NCBI RefSeq assembly: GCF_000379425.1
Contig: NZ_KB902236.1
Coordinates: 62,127-126,126, forward strand
Direction: 5' to 3'
Source: Corynebacterium lubricantis DSM 45231
GTDB lineage: Bacteria > Actinomycetota > Actinomycetes > Mycobacteriales > Mycobacteriaceae
DNA: 64,000 nucleotides
Under the pieces are notes generated by a model, which saw only the letters and a program-made list of their open reading frames with translations, was not told where the DNA came from and did no database searches. A program made the position numbers and the translations under genes. Positions 46,612 to 54,978 of this stretch are shown here, one piece after another (the stretch's first letter is position 1; the number at the start of each line of letters is the position of its first letter).

Positions 46612-46862
46612 ATTAATAGACCTTTCTAGGTAGCCGGTTGTATTTGCGGTGCCGACGATTGTCGACTCCGGGTCTTTCCGAATCACCAGGTCTAACTAAA
46701 CCTGGTGCCCGCGGATAAAGTTCCTTCGCGAGCACCTAGTAGGCGCACACAGAATCTGTGACCACCTGTAAGTATGCCAGAAACTCTAAAGAATTTCGCA
46801 GTTAGCTACAATTAAACTTCTCAAGCCAACCGAATTATCACACCATAAAGAGTGGAAAACGC

Positions 46863-49208
46863 GTGCCCAACATTTTTGGTTTCGAGCTCCTCGACGAACT
46901 CAAACACCATTTCCCCAGTTCACGGGCCACCCACATCACCACCTCCGAGGCCCAACCCGCCGAATTCTCGACATGGTCCGAATGGATACACCCGGGGTTA
47001 CTAAATTCGCTTATCGACGATGGCATCGCGCTTCCGTATCGTCACCAAATTCAGTGCGCGGATGCTGCATACTCTGGTCGCGATGTTGTTATTGCCACTG
47101 GTACTTCCTCTGGAAAGTCACTGGGCTACCAGCTCCCAATCCTAACCACCCTGGCTAACGATCCCACCGCATGCGCCATGTACATCACTCCGACGAAGGC
47201 TCTCGGTTCCGATCAGCTGCACTCCATCCTCCAACGGATCAAGGAGATTCCCGATCTCCACGGGGTGCACCCAGCCCCCTACGACGGCGACACCCCCTCA
47301 GAGGCCAGGGCAGGCATCCGCGAACAAACCCGATTCGTATTCACCAACCCCGACATGCTGCACGCGGGCATTTTGGCGGCGCATCCGCGGTGGGCGCGGT
47401 TGTTTCGGCACCTCAAATACATCGTGGTCGACGAGTGCCATACCTACCGCGGAGTGTTCGGCGCCAATATTGCCCTCGTCCTGCGCAGGCTGCTCCGTAT
47501 TGCCCAGGCATATGGATCTGAACCGGTCGTCATCTTTGCCTCCGCCACGGCAGCCGATCCGGCTGGCCAGGCTCGCCGCCTCAGCGGAAGAGATGTCGTT
47601 GCTGTTACCGCCGATACCGCCCCGAAGGGCGAGCGCACCGTGGTGTTGTGGGAGCCAGGGTTCATTGAAGGTGCCGAGGGAGAACATGGCGCTCCCGTGC
47701 GTCGTGCCGCAACCACGGAAGCGGCAGAAATCATGTCTCTTCTCGTCCGCGAGGGTGCCCGCACCTTAACTTTTGTGCGTTCCCGGCGCGCCGCTGAAAT
47801 CGTCGCAATGCGAGCATCCGAGGAACTTGTCGTCGCTGGACGCGCCGACTTTGCCAGCCGGATCGCATCCTATCGTGCGGGTTACCTCGCGGAGGATCGC
47901 CGCAAGCTAGAACGCCGTCTCGACGATGGTGATTTGCTCGGTGTCGCCACTACCAATGCGCTCGAGTTGGGCATCGATGTGGGCGGTCTTGATGCCGTGG
48001 TCATGGCTGGTTTCCCGGGCACGGTCGCCTCTTTTACTCAGCAGGCCGGTCGTACCGGGCGCCGCGGCCAAAGCTCCTTGGTAGTCATGGTCGCCCGCGA
48101 TGAGCCTATGGATACCTACCTGGTCAACCACCCCGAGGCGCTACTCGGTAAACCAGTAGAAAACAGCGTGTTCAATCCATCAAATCCTTATATTCTGCGC
48201 GGCCATGTCTATTGCGCTGCCGTAGAGAAGCCCCTGAGCCAGGCCGATATTGAGATCTTTCATGCCCAGGATGTCGTCGACGATCTCGTGGGGCGCGGTT
48301 TTCTGCGAAAGCGCGCCAATGGGTGGTTTGCGGTCCCTCAACTTGAGGGAGAGATCAGTCCAGAAACGGCACATTCCTCGGTCTCTATTCGTGGTGGATC
48401 TGGCGAACAAGTGATGATCGTGGATATTTCCGACGGAAGGCTATTAGGCACTGTCGATTCAGCCCGCGCCGCCTCCCAAGTGCATACCGGAGCCGTATAT
48501 ATCCACCAGGGCGAATACTTCGTTATTGAGGAACTCGACCTTGAGAACTACGTTGCGCTGGCAAAACCTGAGATGCCTGACTATTCCACACAGGCACGCT
48601 CGACTACAGAGATCAGCATCCTTGGAGAGGCAGAACGCTTAGTCAATTTCTCTCCGGGGCTTTGGGTCGCCAATGTTGATGTCGAAGTCACCGATCACGT
48701 CACGGGCTACGTGGTCCGATTGTCCGACGGGACAATCAGCGACCATATTCCGCTGGAACTACCTGAGCAAACGTTGATCACACGTGCGGTGGCCTACACC
48801 ATCGATCCTTTGGTGCTTGAGAAAATGGGCATCGCTGCAGGAGAAATCCCGGGTGCGCTTCACGCTGCTGAGCACGCTGCGATTGGACTCCTCCCTCTCC
48901 TGGCTACCTGTGACCGATGGGACATCGGTGGAGTCTCTACTGCTCTGCATCCGGACACGATGTTGCCCACCGTGTTTGTCTATGACGGCAATCCTGGCGG
49001 GGCCGGCTTTGCCGACGAAGGGTTCTCCCGATTCCACGAGTGGATGACCGCAACGTATGAGACCGTCAATTCCTGCGCGTGCGAATCAGGATGCCCGAGT
49101 TGTGTTCAGTCGCCCAAATGCGGCAACGGAAACCAACCCTTAGATAAGCAAGCTGCGCTGAAATTGCTCGGTGCACTGGTCACGATGACTGCGCAGCCAA
49201 TGGATTAG
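46863..49208 (+). CDS. DEAH-box helicase with C-terminal DUF1998 (Tad-neighbourhood helicase, MrfA-like)
   Basis: 781 residues. RecA1 has ATGTSSGKSLGYQLP (Walker A), TPTKALGSDQ and VVDECHTYRG (DECH). RecA2 has VRSRRAAEIV, ATTNALELGIDVGGLDAV and QQAGRTGRRGQSS. The C-terminal domain carries four cysteines in SCACESGCPSCVQSPKCGNG, a metal-binding DUF1998 feature. This is the actinobacterial helicase always found beside a Tad secretion cluster (TIGR03817-type). Related MrfA repairs mitomycin C damage in Bacillus. GTG start 46863. It runs into the Tad operon tail-to-tail with a 4-base overlap. Confidence 0.9.
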   Translation: MPNIFGFELLDELKHHFPSSRATHITTSEAQPAEFSTWSEWIHPGLLNSLIDDGIALPYRHQIQCADAAYSGRDVVIATGTSSGKSLGYQLPILTTLANDPTACAMYITPTKALGSDQLHSILQRIKEIPDLHGVHPAPYDGDTPSEARAGIREQTRFVFTNPDMLHAGILAAHPRWARLFRHLKYIVVDECHTYRGVFGANIALVLRRLLRIAQAYGSEPVVIFASATAADPAGQARRLSGRDVVAVTADTAPKGERTVVLWEPGFIEGAEGEHGAPVRRAATTEAAEIMSLLVREGARTLTFVRSRRAAEIVAMRASEELVVAGRADFASRIASYRAGYLAEDRRKLERRLDDGDLLGVATTNALELGIDVGGLDAVVMAGFPGTVASFTQQAGRTGRRGQSSLVVMVARDEPMDTYLVNHPEALLGKPVENSVFNPSNPYILRGHVYCAAVEKPLSQADIEIFHAQDVVDDLVGRGFLRKRANGWFAVPQLEGEISPETAHSSVSIRGGSGEQVMIVDISDGRLLGTVDSARAASQVHTGAVYIHQGEYFVIEELDLENYVALAKPEMPDYSTQARSTTEISILGEAERLVNFSPGLWVANVDVEVTDHVTGYVVRLSDGTISDHIPLELPEQTLITRAVAYTIDPLVLEKMGIAAGEIPGALHAAEHAAIGLLPLLATCDRWDIGGVSTALHPDTMLPTVFVYDGNPGGAGFADEGFSRFHEWMTATYETVNSCACESGCPSCVQSPKCGNGNQPLDKQAALKLLGALVTMTAQPMD

Positions 49209-49528
49209 AGCGGACCTGCCCGGGATTGAGATTCCGCACGCCCGAGTCGCACCGTCACGACGACATCGGATTCTTCTGATCTGCATCCGATGGCAGTTGC
49301 AGCGTTGAGTTCGGCGGTCTGGCCTGCTGTGGAGCATGGATCGAAGCCCTCATACAGCGCCGTCGCCGCGGCGATCGCCGCGAGGTCGGCGACGGTTCTG
49401 ACTCGGTGCGCGGTAATAGTGTGCTGCGCGATCCCAGCGATGGCAATTAGGAGTGTTGCTAGCGCCGCGATGATGCCGACTGAGGCAATAGTCGCGTATC
49501 CGCGATCGTCTAGAAGCGGACTTTTCAT
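49205..49528 (-). CDS. TadE-like pseudopilin of the helicase/secretion neighbourhood (Rv3654c-like)
   Basis: 107 residues. After DDRGYATIASVGIIAALATLL comes a single membrane helix and a soluble domain with two cysteines (FDPCSTAG, AIGCRSEE), probably disulfide-bonded. TadE-type proteins have a G-cut-XXXXE processing site; here the +5 residue is Ala rather than Glu (GYATIA). It is the last gene of the Tad operon; ATGA overlap with the TadE gene before it and a 4-base overlap with the convergent helicase. Likely a minor pilin or assembly factor. Confidence 0.75.
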   Translation of the reverse strand: MKSPLLDDRGYATIASVGIIAALATLLIAIAGIAQHTITAHRVRTVADLAAIAAATALYEGFDPCSTAGQTAELNAATAIGCRSEESDVVVTVRLGRAESQSRAGPL

Positions 49529-49818
49529 CGGTACTCCACGGGGTAACTCGCTTGTGCGGTGACCTTTCCAATCGCAGCTGGTTTCGTGACGGACACGGTG
49601 ACAATCCCGCCGGATTCGCTGACTACTATTTCTGCGTTTTCCGCCGTGTAGTCCACGCCAATCGCATGGGCTCGAGCGGCGGCGCCGGCGATATCTGTCG
49701 CGGCAATCTGGGCTGCCATCGTCGCACAGGCCGCAACGAGGGCAGCCGCGACGATCATGAGCGTGGCCAGTGACAAAGCCGCCTCGACGGTTACGGAGCC
49801 ACGCTCATCTCGCAGCAT
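49525..49818 (-). CDS. TadE family minor pilin protein
   Basis: 97 residues from ATG 49818, 9 bases after AAGGAG (the TTG at 49827 is too close to it). The N-terminus MLRDERGSVTVEAALSLATL has the pilin-like cleavage site G-SVTVE with Glu at +5, followed by one membrane helix and a short periplasmic domain (TVSVTKPAAIGKVTAQASYP). Probably processed by a prepilin peptidase and built into or below the Flp pilus. Overlaps the next gene by ATGA. Confidence 0.8.
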   Translation of the reverse strand: MLRDERGSVTVEAALSLATLMIVAAALVAACATMAAQIAATDIAGAAARAHAIGVDYTAENAEIVVSESGGIVTVSVTKPAAIGKVTAQASYPVEYR

Positions 49819-49892
49819 GGATTTCAACTCCTTCCCCCACTAGTTTTCGCAGTATTTTCAGGCATCGTATTCACTCGCTTCCGGAAGTGTCG

Positions 49893-50111
49893 TTAACCCG
49901 GAGTGTTGGACAGGGCATCGGTGATAATGCCTTCGATGGCATCGACTACTCCATTGCCGTTGATCACCATGTACAAGACAGCGGCAAGCGCTGCCGCCGC
50001 CAATGAGCCCATGGCGTATTCAATTGTCGACATCCCGCGGTCATTGTCTATTTCACGGAGACGTTTAGCCAGGTAGATCCGGGTTTTGATGGCGTAATGT
50101 GTGAGATTCAT
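49893..50111 (-). CDS. DUF4244 protein, probable Flp-type major pilin
   Basis: 72 residues from ATG 50111 (AGGAG at 8 bases; ATG 50117 is only 2 bases from it). A basic leader of 26 residues ends in NDRG, followed by MSTIEYAMGSLAAAALAAVL: a class IV prepilin site with Gly at -1 and Glu at +5. The remainder is short and polar. In M. tuberculosis the same slot holds Rv3656c. It is the most likely structural subunit of a Tad pilus. A processing peptidase is not in the window. Confidence 0.82.
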   Translation of the reverse strand: MNLTHYAIKTRIYLAKRLREIDNDRGMSTIEYAMGSLAAAALAAVLYMVINGNGVVDAIEGIITDALSNTPG

Positions 50112-50154
50112 TGTCATTTCTCCTTTGAGGTGGAATTTGAACGTGAGTAGGTAG

Positions 50155-50745
50155 TTAGGACATGAGCTCCGCTCCCAGGCTGATCACTACTGGAGCGAGG
50201 CCGAGGGCGAAAAAGGCGGGCAGGAAACAGAGAGCGAGCGGGATGCTGATCAGTACCCCGGCGCGCTCTGCGCGGGCGGTGGAATTATCAGCGGCATCGT
50301 CGTGAAGCGATATGGCGATGCGCGCGCATCCATCGGCAAGGCTGGCCCCCGAGGTCGCCGAAAGCTTGACTAGTGCCGCTACTTCTTTCAGCCCGGGTAT
50401 TGTGGCTAGTTCTTGCCATGCGGTGTCGGTTGTAGCGCCGAGAGCGTGGAGCGAGGATGCAGTGCGCCAAGCGCTTGCCAACTGTTGAGTGGCTGGTGAG
50501 CTGTTGTCGTGAGCAGCAGTGTAGGTAGCTGCGACGATGTCTACCGCCGCTGTAATTGATCGGCCGGCGCGGAGACAGGCCGAGAAGAGTTCGATATCGG
50601 CGGCGATCTGGAAATAGTCCACCGGCCCGTCCCGCGGTGTTTTCGAAGTCCGTCCGTTATTGACTATCGGAGTTATCCGCACTGCGGGAATTGGCGCGGG
50701 TACGCACAGAGCGGCACCGAGAATGAGCAGGAATGCAATATTCAT
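50155..50745 (-). CDS. TadC-like inner-membrane platform protein (type II secretion F domain)
   Basis: 196 residues. Membrane helix at the N-terminus, then a cytoplasmic four-helix T2SSF domain (ELFSACLRAGRSITAAVDIVA, AALVKLSATSGASLADG) and C-terminal helices AGVLISIPLALCFLPAFFALGL. With TadB it forms the platform for pilus assembly. Its ATG overlaps the TadB TAA by one base. Shorter than full GspF proteins, as usual for Tad. One exact dispersed motif is at 50297-50309. Confidence 0.82.
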   Translation of the reverse strand: MNIAFLLILGAALCVPAPIPAVRITPIVNNGRTSKTPRDGPVDYFQIAADIELFSACLRAGRSITAAVDIVAATYTAAHDNSSPATQQLASAWRTASSLHALGATTDTAWQELATIPGLKEVAALVKLSATSGASLADGCARIAISLHDDAADNSTARAERAGVLISIPLALCFLPAFFALGLAPVVISLGAELMS

Positions 50746-51512
50746 TAGCTTGCCGCCCGTGCCATGATGACGTGGGATGCGATAATCCCGGCGCAGGTCA
50801 GCCCTGTTCCGACGAGAAGCAGGACGCCTCCGAGCTGTGTTGTGGTGAGAAACCCGACCGGGTTGGCACCCATCATCATGCCCATTCCAATCCCTGCCAA
50901 GGGCAATGCTGCCAACACCGATGCGGTGGTCTTGGGTCCTGCTAATGCTGCCGCGGTGGCGCGCCGGTGCCTTGTTGCTTTATCCATTCTGTCGCGGTTA
51001 TTTCCCAGCAGCGTGGCAATGGGCAGACCGTGGGATTCGGTCAACGCCCACATCGTGCCAAGATTTCGCAGCTCGGCGACCGAAGACGTGGCCAGGATGT
51101 CGGCCCCGTTCCCGCCGTGAGCAACGTGGTTGCTCAACTGGCTCAAGTCTGAGCGAACTATCGCAGGGGCTCCCGCAGGTACCTCTGCCAACGCGTGGGC
51201 GCAGGCATGCGAGAGAGTCGCGCCTGCTCGGATATCTGCAAGCAGATGGCCTAGGTAATCCGCGACTAGGCTGTGGATCCTTTCCTCGTTTTTTATCTGC
51301 CGACCTTTGCTGATCACATAAAGCACAGTCAGCGCAGCCAGGCATCCCGAAATAATTACCATGACCCGATCAGCCACGATGGCAATGACGGCGAAAGCAA
51401 TCACAGCAAGGCTGATGATGGCCCGCGAAGAGATTTTCAGTCTGCGCTGTTCGACGCGCGCAGCAACGCCACCCGGATAGACCAAGATTGCACATGCGAG
51501 GAGCCCAAACAT
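50745..51512 (-). CDS. TadB-like inner-membrane platform protein
   Basis: 255 residues from ATG 51512. Two N-terminal membrane helices (about 1-18 and 30-65), a cytoplasmic T2SSF domain (DIRAGATLSHACAHALAEV, TMWALTESHGLPIATLL), and paired C-terminal helices. The start overlaps the TadA stop as TGATG and the end overlaps TadC as TAATG, so the three are tightly coupled. Confidence 0.83.
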   Translation of the reverse strand: MFGLLACAILVYPGGVAARVEQRRLKISSRAIISLAVIAFAVIAIVADRVMVIISGCLAALTVLYVISKGRQIKNEERIHSLVADYLGHLLADIRAGATLSHACAHALAEVPAGAPAIVRSDLSQLSNHVAHGGNGADILATSSVAELRNLGTMWALTESHGLPIATLLGNNRDRMDKATRHRRATAAALAGPKTTASVLAALPLAGIGMGMMMGANPVGFLTTTQLGGVLLLVGTGLTCAGIIASHVIMARAAS

Positions 51513-52672
51513 CACTTTGCTCCCCTCCCCGCTAATTCCATGAGTTCGGCAAATGCGTGGAGGGAGCCGTGCTCGGATTCCCAGCACACTTCAGGGATGA
51601 CCGGGGTGCCTCTCAACAGCCCCACCTGATCAACTACCCGTTTTCCTCCCGACGTCCTTTTCATGACTATGACGACCTTGACGGCTGCTGCCAATTGGGC
51701 GTGCAAGGCCGTTGCTCCTAGCCCTCCCAGTGCTCCCAGCGCTTCCATGCGCGCGGGCACCTCGGCCAAAGAGTTGGCGTGAACGGTTCCGGCTCCTCCT
51801 TCATGGCCGGTGTTTAGCGCTGCTAAGAGGTCGACGACTTCTCGTCCTCGGATCTCGCCCACGACGATGCGATCCGGGCGCATCCGAAGAGCCTGTTTCA
51901 ACAGGTCACTCATGCTGATTTCGCCCGTGCCTTCGGTGTTTGCCCCTCTGGTTGTCAGGCTGACTAAGTGCGGGTGTGGCGGGGAAAGTTCCACGGTGTC
52001 TTCTATGGCGATGATGCGCTCTGCGGGTGGTACTTCCGCCAGCAAGGCTCCCAGCATGGTGGTCTTGCCGGTTCCGGTGCCGCCGACGACAAGGAACGAC
52101 ACCTTGTTTCGGATCAGACCACGCAGGACGTCGGCAAGCTCTGCTGGAGCTGTTCCCTTCTCTACGAGCTGGTCCAATGTGGTGGTCGCGCTGCGCAAGA
52201 TCCGCAGAGACAAACAGGTGCCGTTCGCAGCGAGCGGGGCCAAGGCCGCGTGTACACGAATGATCGTCCCGTCTTCTCGGGTGAGGTGGCCGTCGCAAAA
52301 AGGCTGCGCATCATCGAGTCGACTGCCACAAGCTGACGCCAGTCGAGCAGCAAGCTTTCTTATTTCTTGTTCATCCGCGAAAGACACTTCGGCGGGTTCG
52401 AGCCCTTGCCCGCGGTCAATAAAAACTGCAGAGGGACCGTTGACACAGATATCAGTGACCCCGTCGATCCCGAGCAGGGATTCGAGCTGGCCGATTCCCA
52501 CCGAGTCATGGCGGAGCGTGCGCATAATGTCGAGGACATCCAAGTCGCTGATAACCACTGCTTCCTCGCGGATGAGTGCCGCTAACTTGGCGGGCTCATC
52601 TCGCACCTGTTCATCAGCTAATCGTTGATGGATCCTTTCCATCATGTCCCGGTCAAGCGTTGGTGAGGTCAT
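51512..52672 (-). CDS. TadA-type secretion ATPase
   Basis: 386 residues from ATG 52672 (the upstream frame to 52795 is antisense-free but overlaps the ssd gene and lacks similarity). An N-terminal helical domain is followed by the motor domain: Walker A VVGGTGTGKTTMLGALL, Asp box IIAIEDTVELSP, Walker B RPDRIVVGEIRGREVVDLL and the His box HEGGAGTVHANS. It powers Tad pilus assembly. Start overlaps the ssd stop by ATGA. M. tuberculosis Rv3659c is the counterpart. Confidence 0.9.
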   Translation of the reverse strand: MTSPTLDRDMMERIHQRLADEQVRDEPAKLAALIREEAVVISDLDVLDIMRTLRHDSVGIGQLESLLGIDGVTDICVNGPSAVFIDRGQGLEPAEVSFADEQEIRKLAARLASACGSRLDDAQPFCDGHLTREDGTIIRVHAALAPLAANGTCLSLRILRSATTTLDQLVEKGTAPAELADVLRGLIRNKVSFLVVGGTGTGKTTMLGALLAEVPPAERIIAIEDTVELSPPHPHLVSLTTRGANTEGTGEISMSDLLKQALRMRPDRIVVGEIRGREVVDLLAALNTGHEGGAGTVHANSLAEVPARMEALGALGGLGATALHAQLAAAVKVVIVMKRTSGGKRVVDQVGLLRGTPVIPEVCWESEHGSLHAFAELMELAGRGAK

Positions 52673-53727
52673 GCGACACCTACCTGTGTTAATACCGCGC
52701 GAGCAGCACGCTTGAGCACTTTCGGCAGCTTCGCCGGTAGTCCTGACACCTCGACGGTTTTCGTCAATCGAGCAACTGTGGTGATCTCCGCGCACACATC
52801 GGTACTGGTGATGCGTTCTAACTCAGGCACCGTCATACCCGACCAGTCTCGGTGGCGCGCCACAGCAAAAACCTCCAAGGAGGAAGCACGACACTCGGCG
52901 ACAATGCGCGCGGCAGCAGCCGCAGCGCGCACCTCGAGTGGAACAATCACCACAACGCCATCGCATCTCGAGGGAATTAATCCGGGCGGGGTGTCCACCA
53001 CAGTAAGCCCACTGGTCGACAAAGGCGTGACCACCTTGTCTACTTCTTCCTGGCCGAGGGAGAGCGGTGCATTAATCTTGGTGCGCGGCGACGTCAGCAC
53101 TGCCACACCGGTAGGCGTGAGAGGCAATGCCTGCCTCACATCGCCACGGTGAATGTCTCCCTCCCCAAAAGAGATTTCACCCCACCGAGCACCTGTTGTC
53201 TCCTCGATGCCAAATAATAGGTCCACGCCACCGGAATAACGCTGCGCATCAACAAGGACTGGCTCGAAGCTTTCTCCAGCTTCCAGCGCCAATGCTGCGG
53301 CAAAGGTGGAGCACCCTGCGCCTCCCGCAGAGGACGTCACCGCCAACACGGTGCCGGCACTAGAAGATGCCTCGGGGTCGCTCGTGTGCTGCCCAATGGC
53401 GGCTAGGAGCTCTCCCAGTTGGGCGGGCAGCACAAATACCTCATCTGCATGGGATCTCATTGCCACTTCAAAATCTATCGTGGCCGGGTTGTCTGCAATG
53501 AAATAGCGCCCGCCACGGCGTTGATTCAGCGATTGGGTACCAGGCAATTCAAGCGCCCGGGAAACGTCCACCAAGATCGCATGCGCGTTCATCGCGTGGC
53601 GTTGAACGGTGGCGGCATCTCGTGCATCAATAACTGGGCGACCGGTGGCAGCTGCGACATGGATGGCCTCGGGGTGCAAGGTAGGACTGTCTACGGCAAT
53701 TAGCACGGGAGATGTCTCTGGTGTCAT
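52669..53727 (-). CDS. ssd: CpaE/MinD-like ATPase-related protein of the Tad operon (Ssd-like)
   Basis: 352 residues. The N-terminal receiver-like part (TPETSPVLIAVDSPTLHPEAI) is followed by a ParA/MinD-type fold beginning VLAVTSSAGGAGCSTFAAALA, a degenerate deviant Walker A without the usual GK[ST] lysine pattern, so ATP binding may be weak or lost. VVDTPPGLI is the Walker B-like strand. M. tuberculosis Rv3660c (Ssd) influences septum formation; CpaE proteins place Tad pili. It is the first gene of the Tad operon. Confidence 0.83.
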   Translation of the reverse strand: MTPETSPVLIAVDSPTLHPEAIHVAAATGRPVIDARDAATVQRHAMNAHAILVDVSRALELPGTQSLNQRRGGRYFIADNPATIDFEVAMRSHADEVFVLPAQLGELLAAIGQHTSDPEASSSAGTVLAVTSSAGGAGCSTFAAALALEAGESFEPVLVDAQRYSGGVDLLFGIEETTGARWGEISFGEGDIHRGDVRQALPLTPTGVAVLTSPRTKINAPLSLGQEEVDKVVTPLSTSGLTVVDTPPGLIPSRCDGVVVIVPLEVRAAAAAARIVAECRASSLEVFAVARHRDWSGMTVPELERITSTDVCAEITTVARLTKTVEVSGLPAKLPKVLKRAARAVLTQVGVA

Positions 53728-54108
53728 GCCTTTGACTATCGCAGCGAGGCAACGTTTGCGCTGGTCCCCGGCTTTTATCTGTGGATAACCCCGGTTTTTG
53801 GTGTCGCTTCATCAAAAAACTGTGGAGAGTAGCTCAAAAAAGGGACGGTCCGCGCCTCGGGGGGGGTGTGCGCGGACCGTCCAATAACCCGGCCTCGGGG
53901 GGAGGACCGGAGCAGGCCACACTGTATATCGGGGCCTTGCACGCCCGATTATTGCACAGTGCTTTAAATTTTGACAAGACTCGCCATAGCATCACTTGCT
54001 CGCCTTTGATGAGGTTTTCCACACACTTCATGACCCACCACAGCACAAACCTCAAAACTCACTTCAGCCACTTAACTTTCACAGATGCATGAGGTTAGAC
54101 TTAGCCCC
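53728..54108. promoter_or_regulatory. Gap between ssd and the HAD phosphatase gene, holding 6C RNA and a DnaA box
   Basis: 381 bases without protein-coding sequence. It holds a 6C small RNA (listed separately), a perfect DnaA box TGTGGATAA (53780-53788) between the RNA and ssd, and TTAGACT (54092-54098), a likely -10 box for the leaderless message starting at ATG 54109. The right half is AT-rich. Confidence 0.6.
53836..53921 (-). ncRNA. 6C RNA (actinobacterial C-rich double hairpin; B11-like)
   Basis: On the minus strand two hairpins each show a C-rich loop: CCGG-TCCT..CCCCCCG..AGG-CCGG (53889-53910) and a 13-bp stem GGACGGTCCGCGC with its complement (53843-53855 with 53870-53882) around a loop holding eight Cs. 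Six Ts (53836-53841) follow as terminator. This is the 6C motif, a small RNA using its C-loops to pair with G-rich ribosome binding sites. In M. tuberculosis the B11/6C RNA lies in the same place between ssd (Rv3660c) and Rv3661. TATACA near 53930 may be its -10 box. Ends are approximate. Confidence 0.88.
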
Positions 54109-54960
54109 ATGACCCCCCAGGAGGCTCAGTCACACGTGCCAAACAGTCCGAGTACTGATTTGGCGCGTCGACCTGTCGCCGCGTTCTTCGATCTCGATAA
54201 AACGATTATCGCCACGTCTTCGGCTTTCGCCTTCGGCAAAGAATTCATGAATAAGGGCTTGATCTCGAAGCAGGAAGCGCTCGAACTCTACCTGGCCAAA
54301 ACGTCCTATATGTTTACGGGATTATCCAGCGAGCAGATGGATACCACTCGCGACCAACTCACCAACATGGTCGCCGGCTGGTCAGTCGCCGAAGTCCGCC
54401 GCATCACCGACGAGACGATGCATAATGTGGTCACCCCCGCCATCTATTCCGAGGCCAGAGAGCTGATCAAGTTCCACAAAGCTGCAGGTCACCAAGTCAT
54501 TATTATCTCGGCGTCGGCAAGCCACTTAGTGGAACCGATCGCCGTGGAACTTGGGATTTCACGCATCGCCGCCACCGAACTCGAAGTCGTCGATGGCAGA
54601 TTTACGGGCAATATCGTGAGCTATCTCAAGGGCGACGCGAAAGCAGACGCCATCACTGAGCTCGCCGAGGCGAACGGCTACGACCTGGCAAATAGCTATG
54701 CCTACTCCGATTCCGCAACCGATATCCCCATGCTGGAAAAAGTCGGCCACCCCGTTGCCGTCAATCCCGACCGTGCCATGAAAAAGCATGCCCTGGACAA
54801 CTCGTGGGAGATCCGCACCTTTAAGCATCCCGAGCCTTTGATCCACACCCCGAATGCCAAGGAGGTCGGCATCGGCGCGGGCGTCATCGCAGGCATCACG
54901 GCGATCGCGGTGGGCGGGCTCTGGGTTGCCCACAAGTTACGCGATGGGCGGCCCGCGTAG
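54109..54960 (+). CDS. HAD-IB family phosphatase with C-terminal membrane helix (SerB-like)
   Basis: 283 residues. HAD motif I AAFFDLDKTII, motif II VIIISASASHLVEP, motif III lysine and acidic residues in LKGDAKADAI and YSDSATDIPMLEKVG. A C-terminal helix GIGAGVIAGITAIAVGGLWVAHKL could anchor it to the membrane. Annotated as phosphoserine phosphatase-like in mycobacteria (Rv3661), but a lipid or envelope phosphate substrate is equally possible. Start ATG 54109 follows a -10 box with no leader; ATG 54085 is the alternative. Confidence 0.83.
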   Translation: MTPQEAQSHVPNSPSTDLARRPVAAFFDLDKTIIATSSAFAFGKEFMNKGLISKQEALELYLAKTSYMFTGLSSEQMDTTRDQLTNMVAGWSVAEVRRITDETMHNVVTPAIYSEARELIKFHKAAGHQVIIISASASHLVEPIAVELGISRIAATELEVVDGRFTGNIVSYLKGDAKADAITELAEANGYDLANSYAYSDSATDIPMLEKVGHPVAVNPDRAMKKHALDNSWEIRTFKHPEPLIHTPNAKEVGIGAGVIAGITAIAVGGLWVAHKLRDGRPA

Positions 54961-54965
54961 CTTTT

Positions 54966-54978
54966 CGCTTGACGACGA
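54966..54978 (-). repeat. Dispersed motif TCGTCGTCAAGCG, intergenic copy
   Basis: Exact copy on the minus strand, filling most of the 18-base gap between two convergent stop codons (54960 and 54979). Confidence 0.6.

Noticed and set aside
53836..53921. The two C-loop hairpins as simple tandem terminators of the ssd promoter region
   Set aside because: No gene ends there on either strand, and both loops carry the six-C signature at the known 6C locus.
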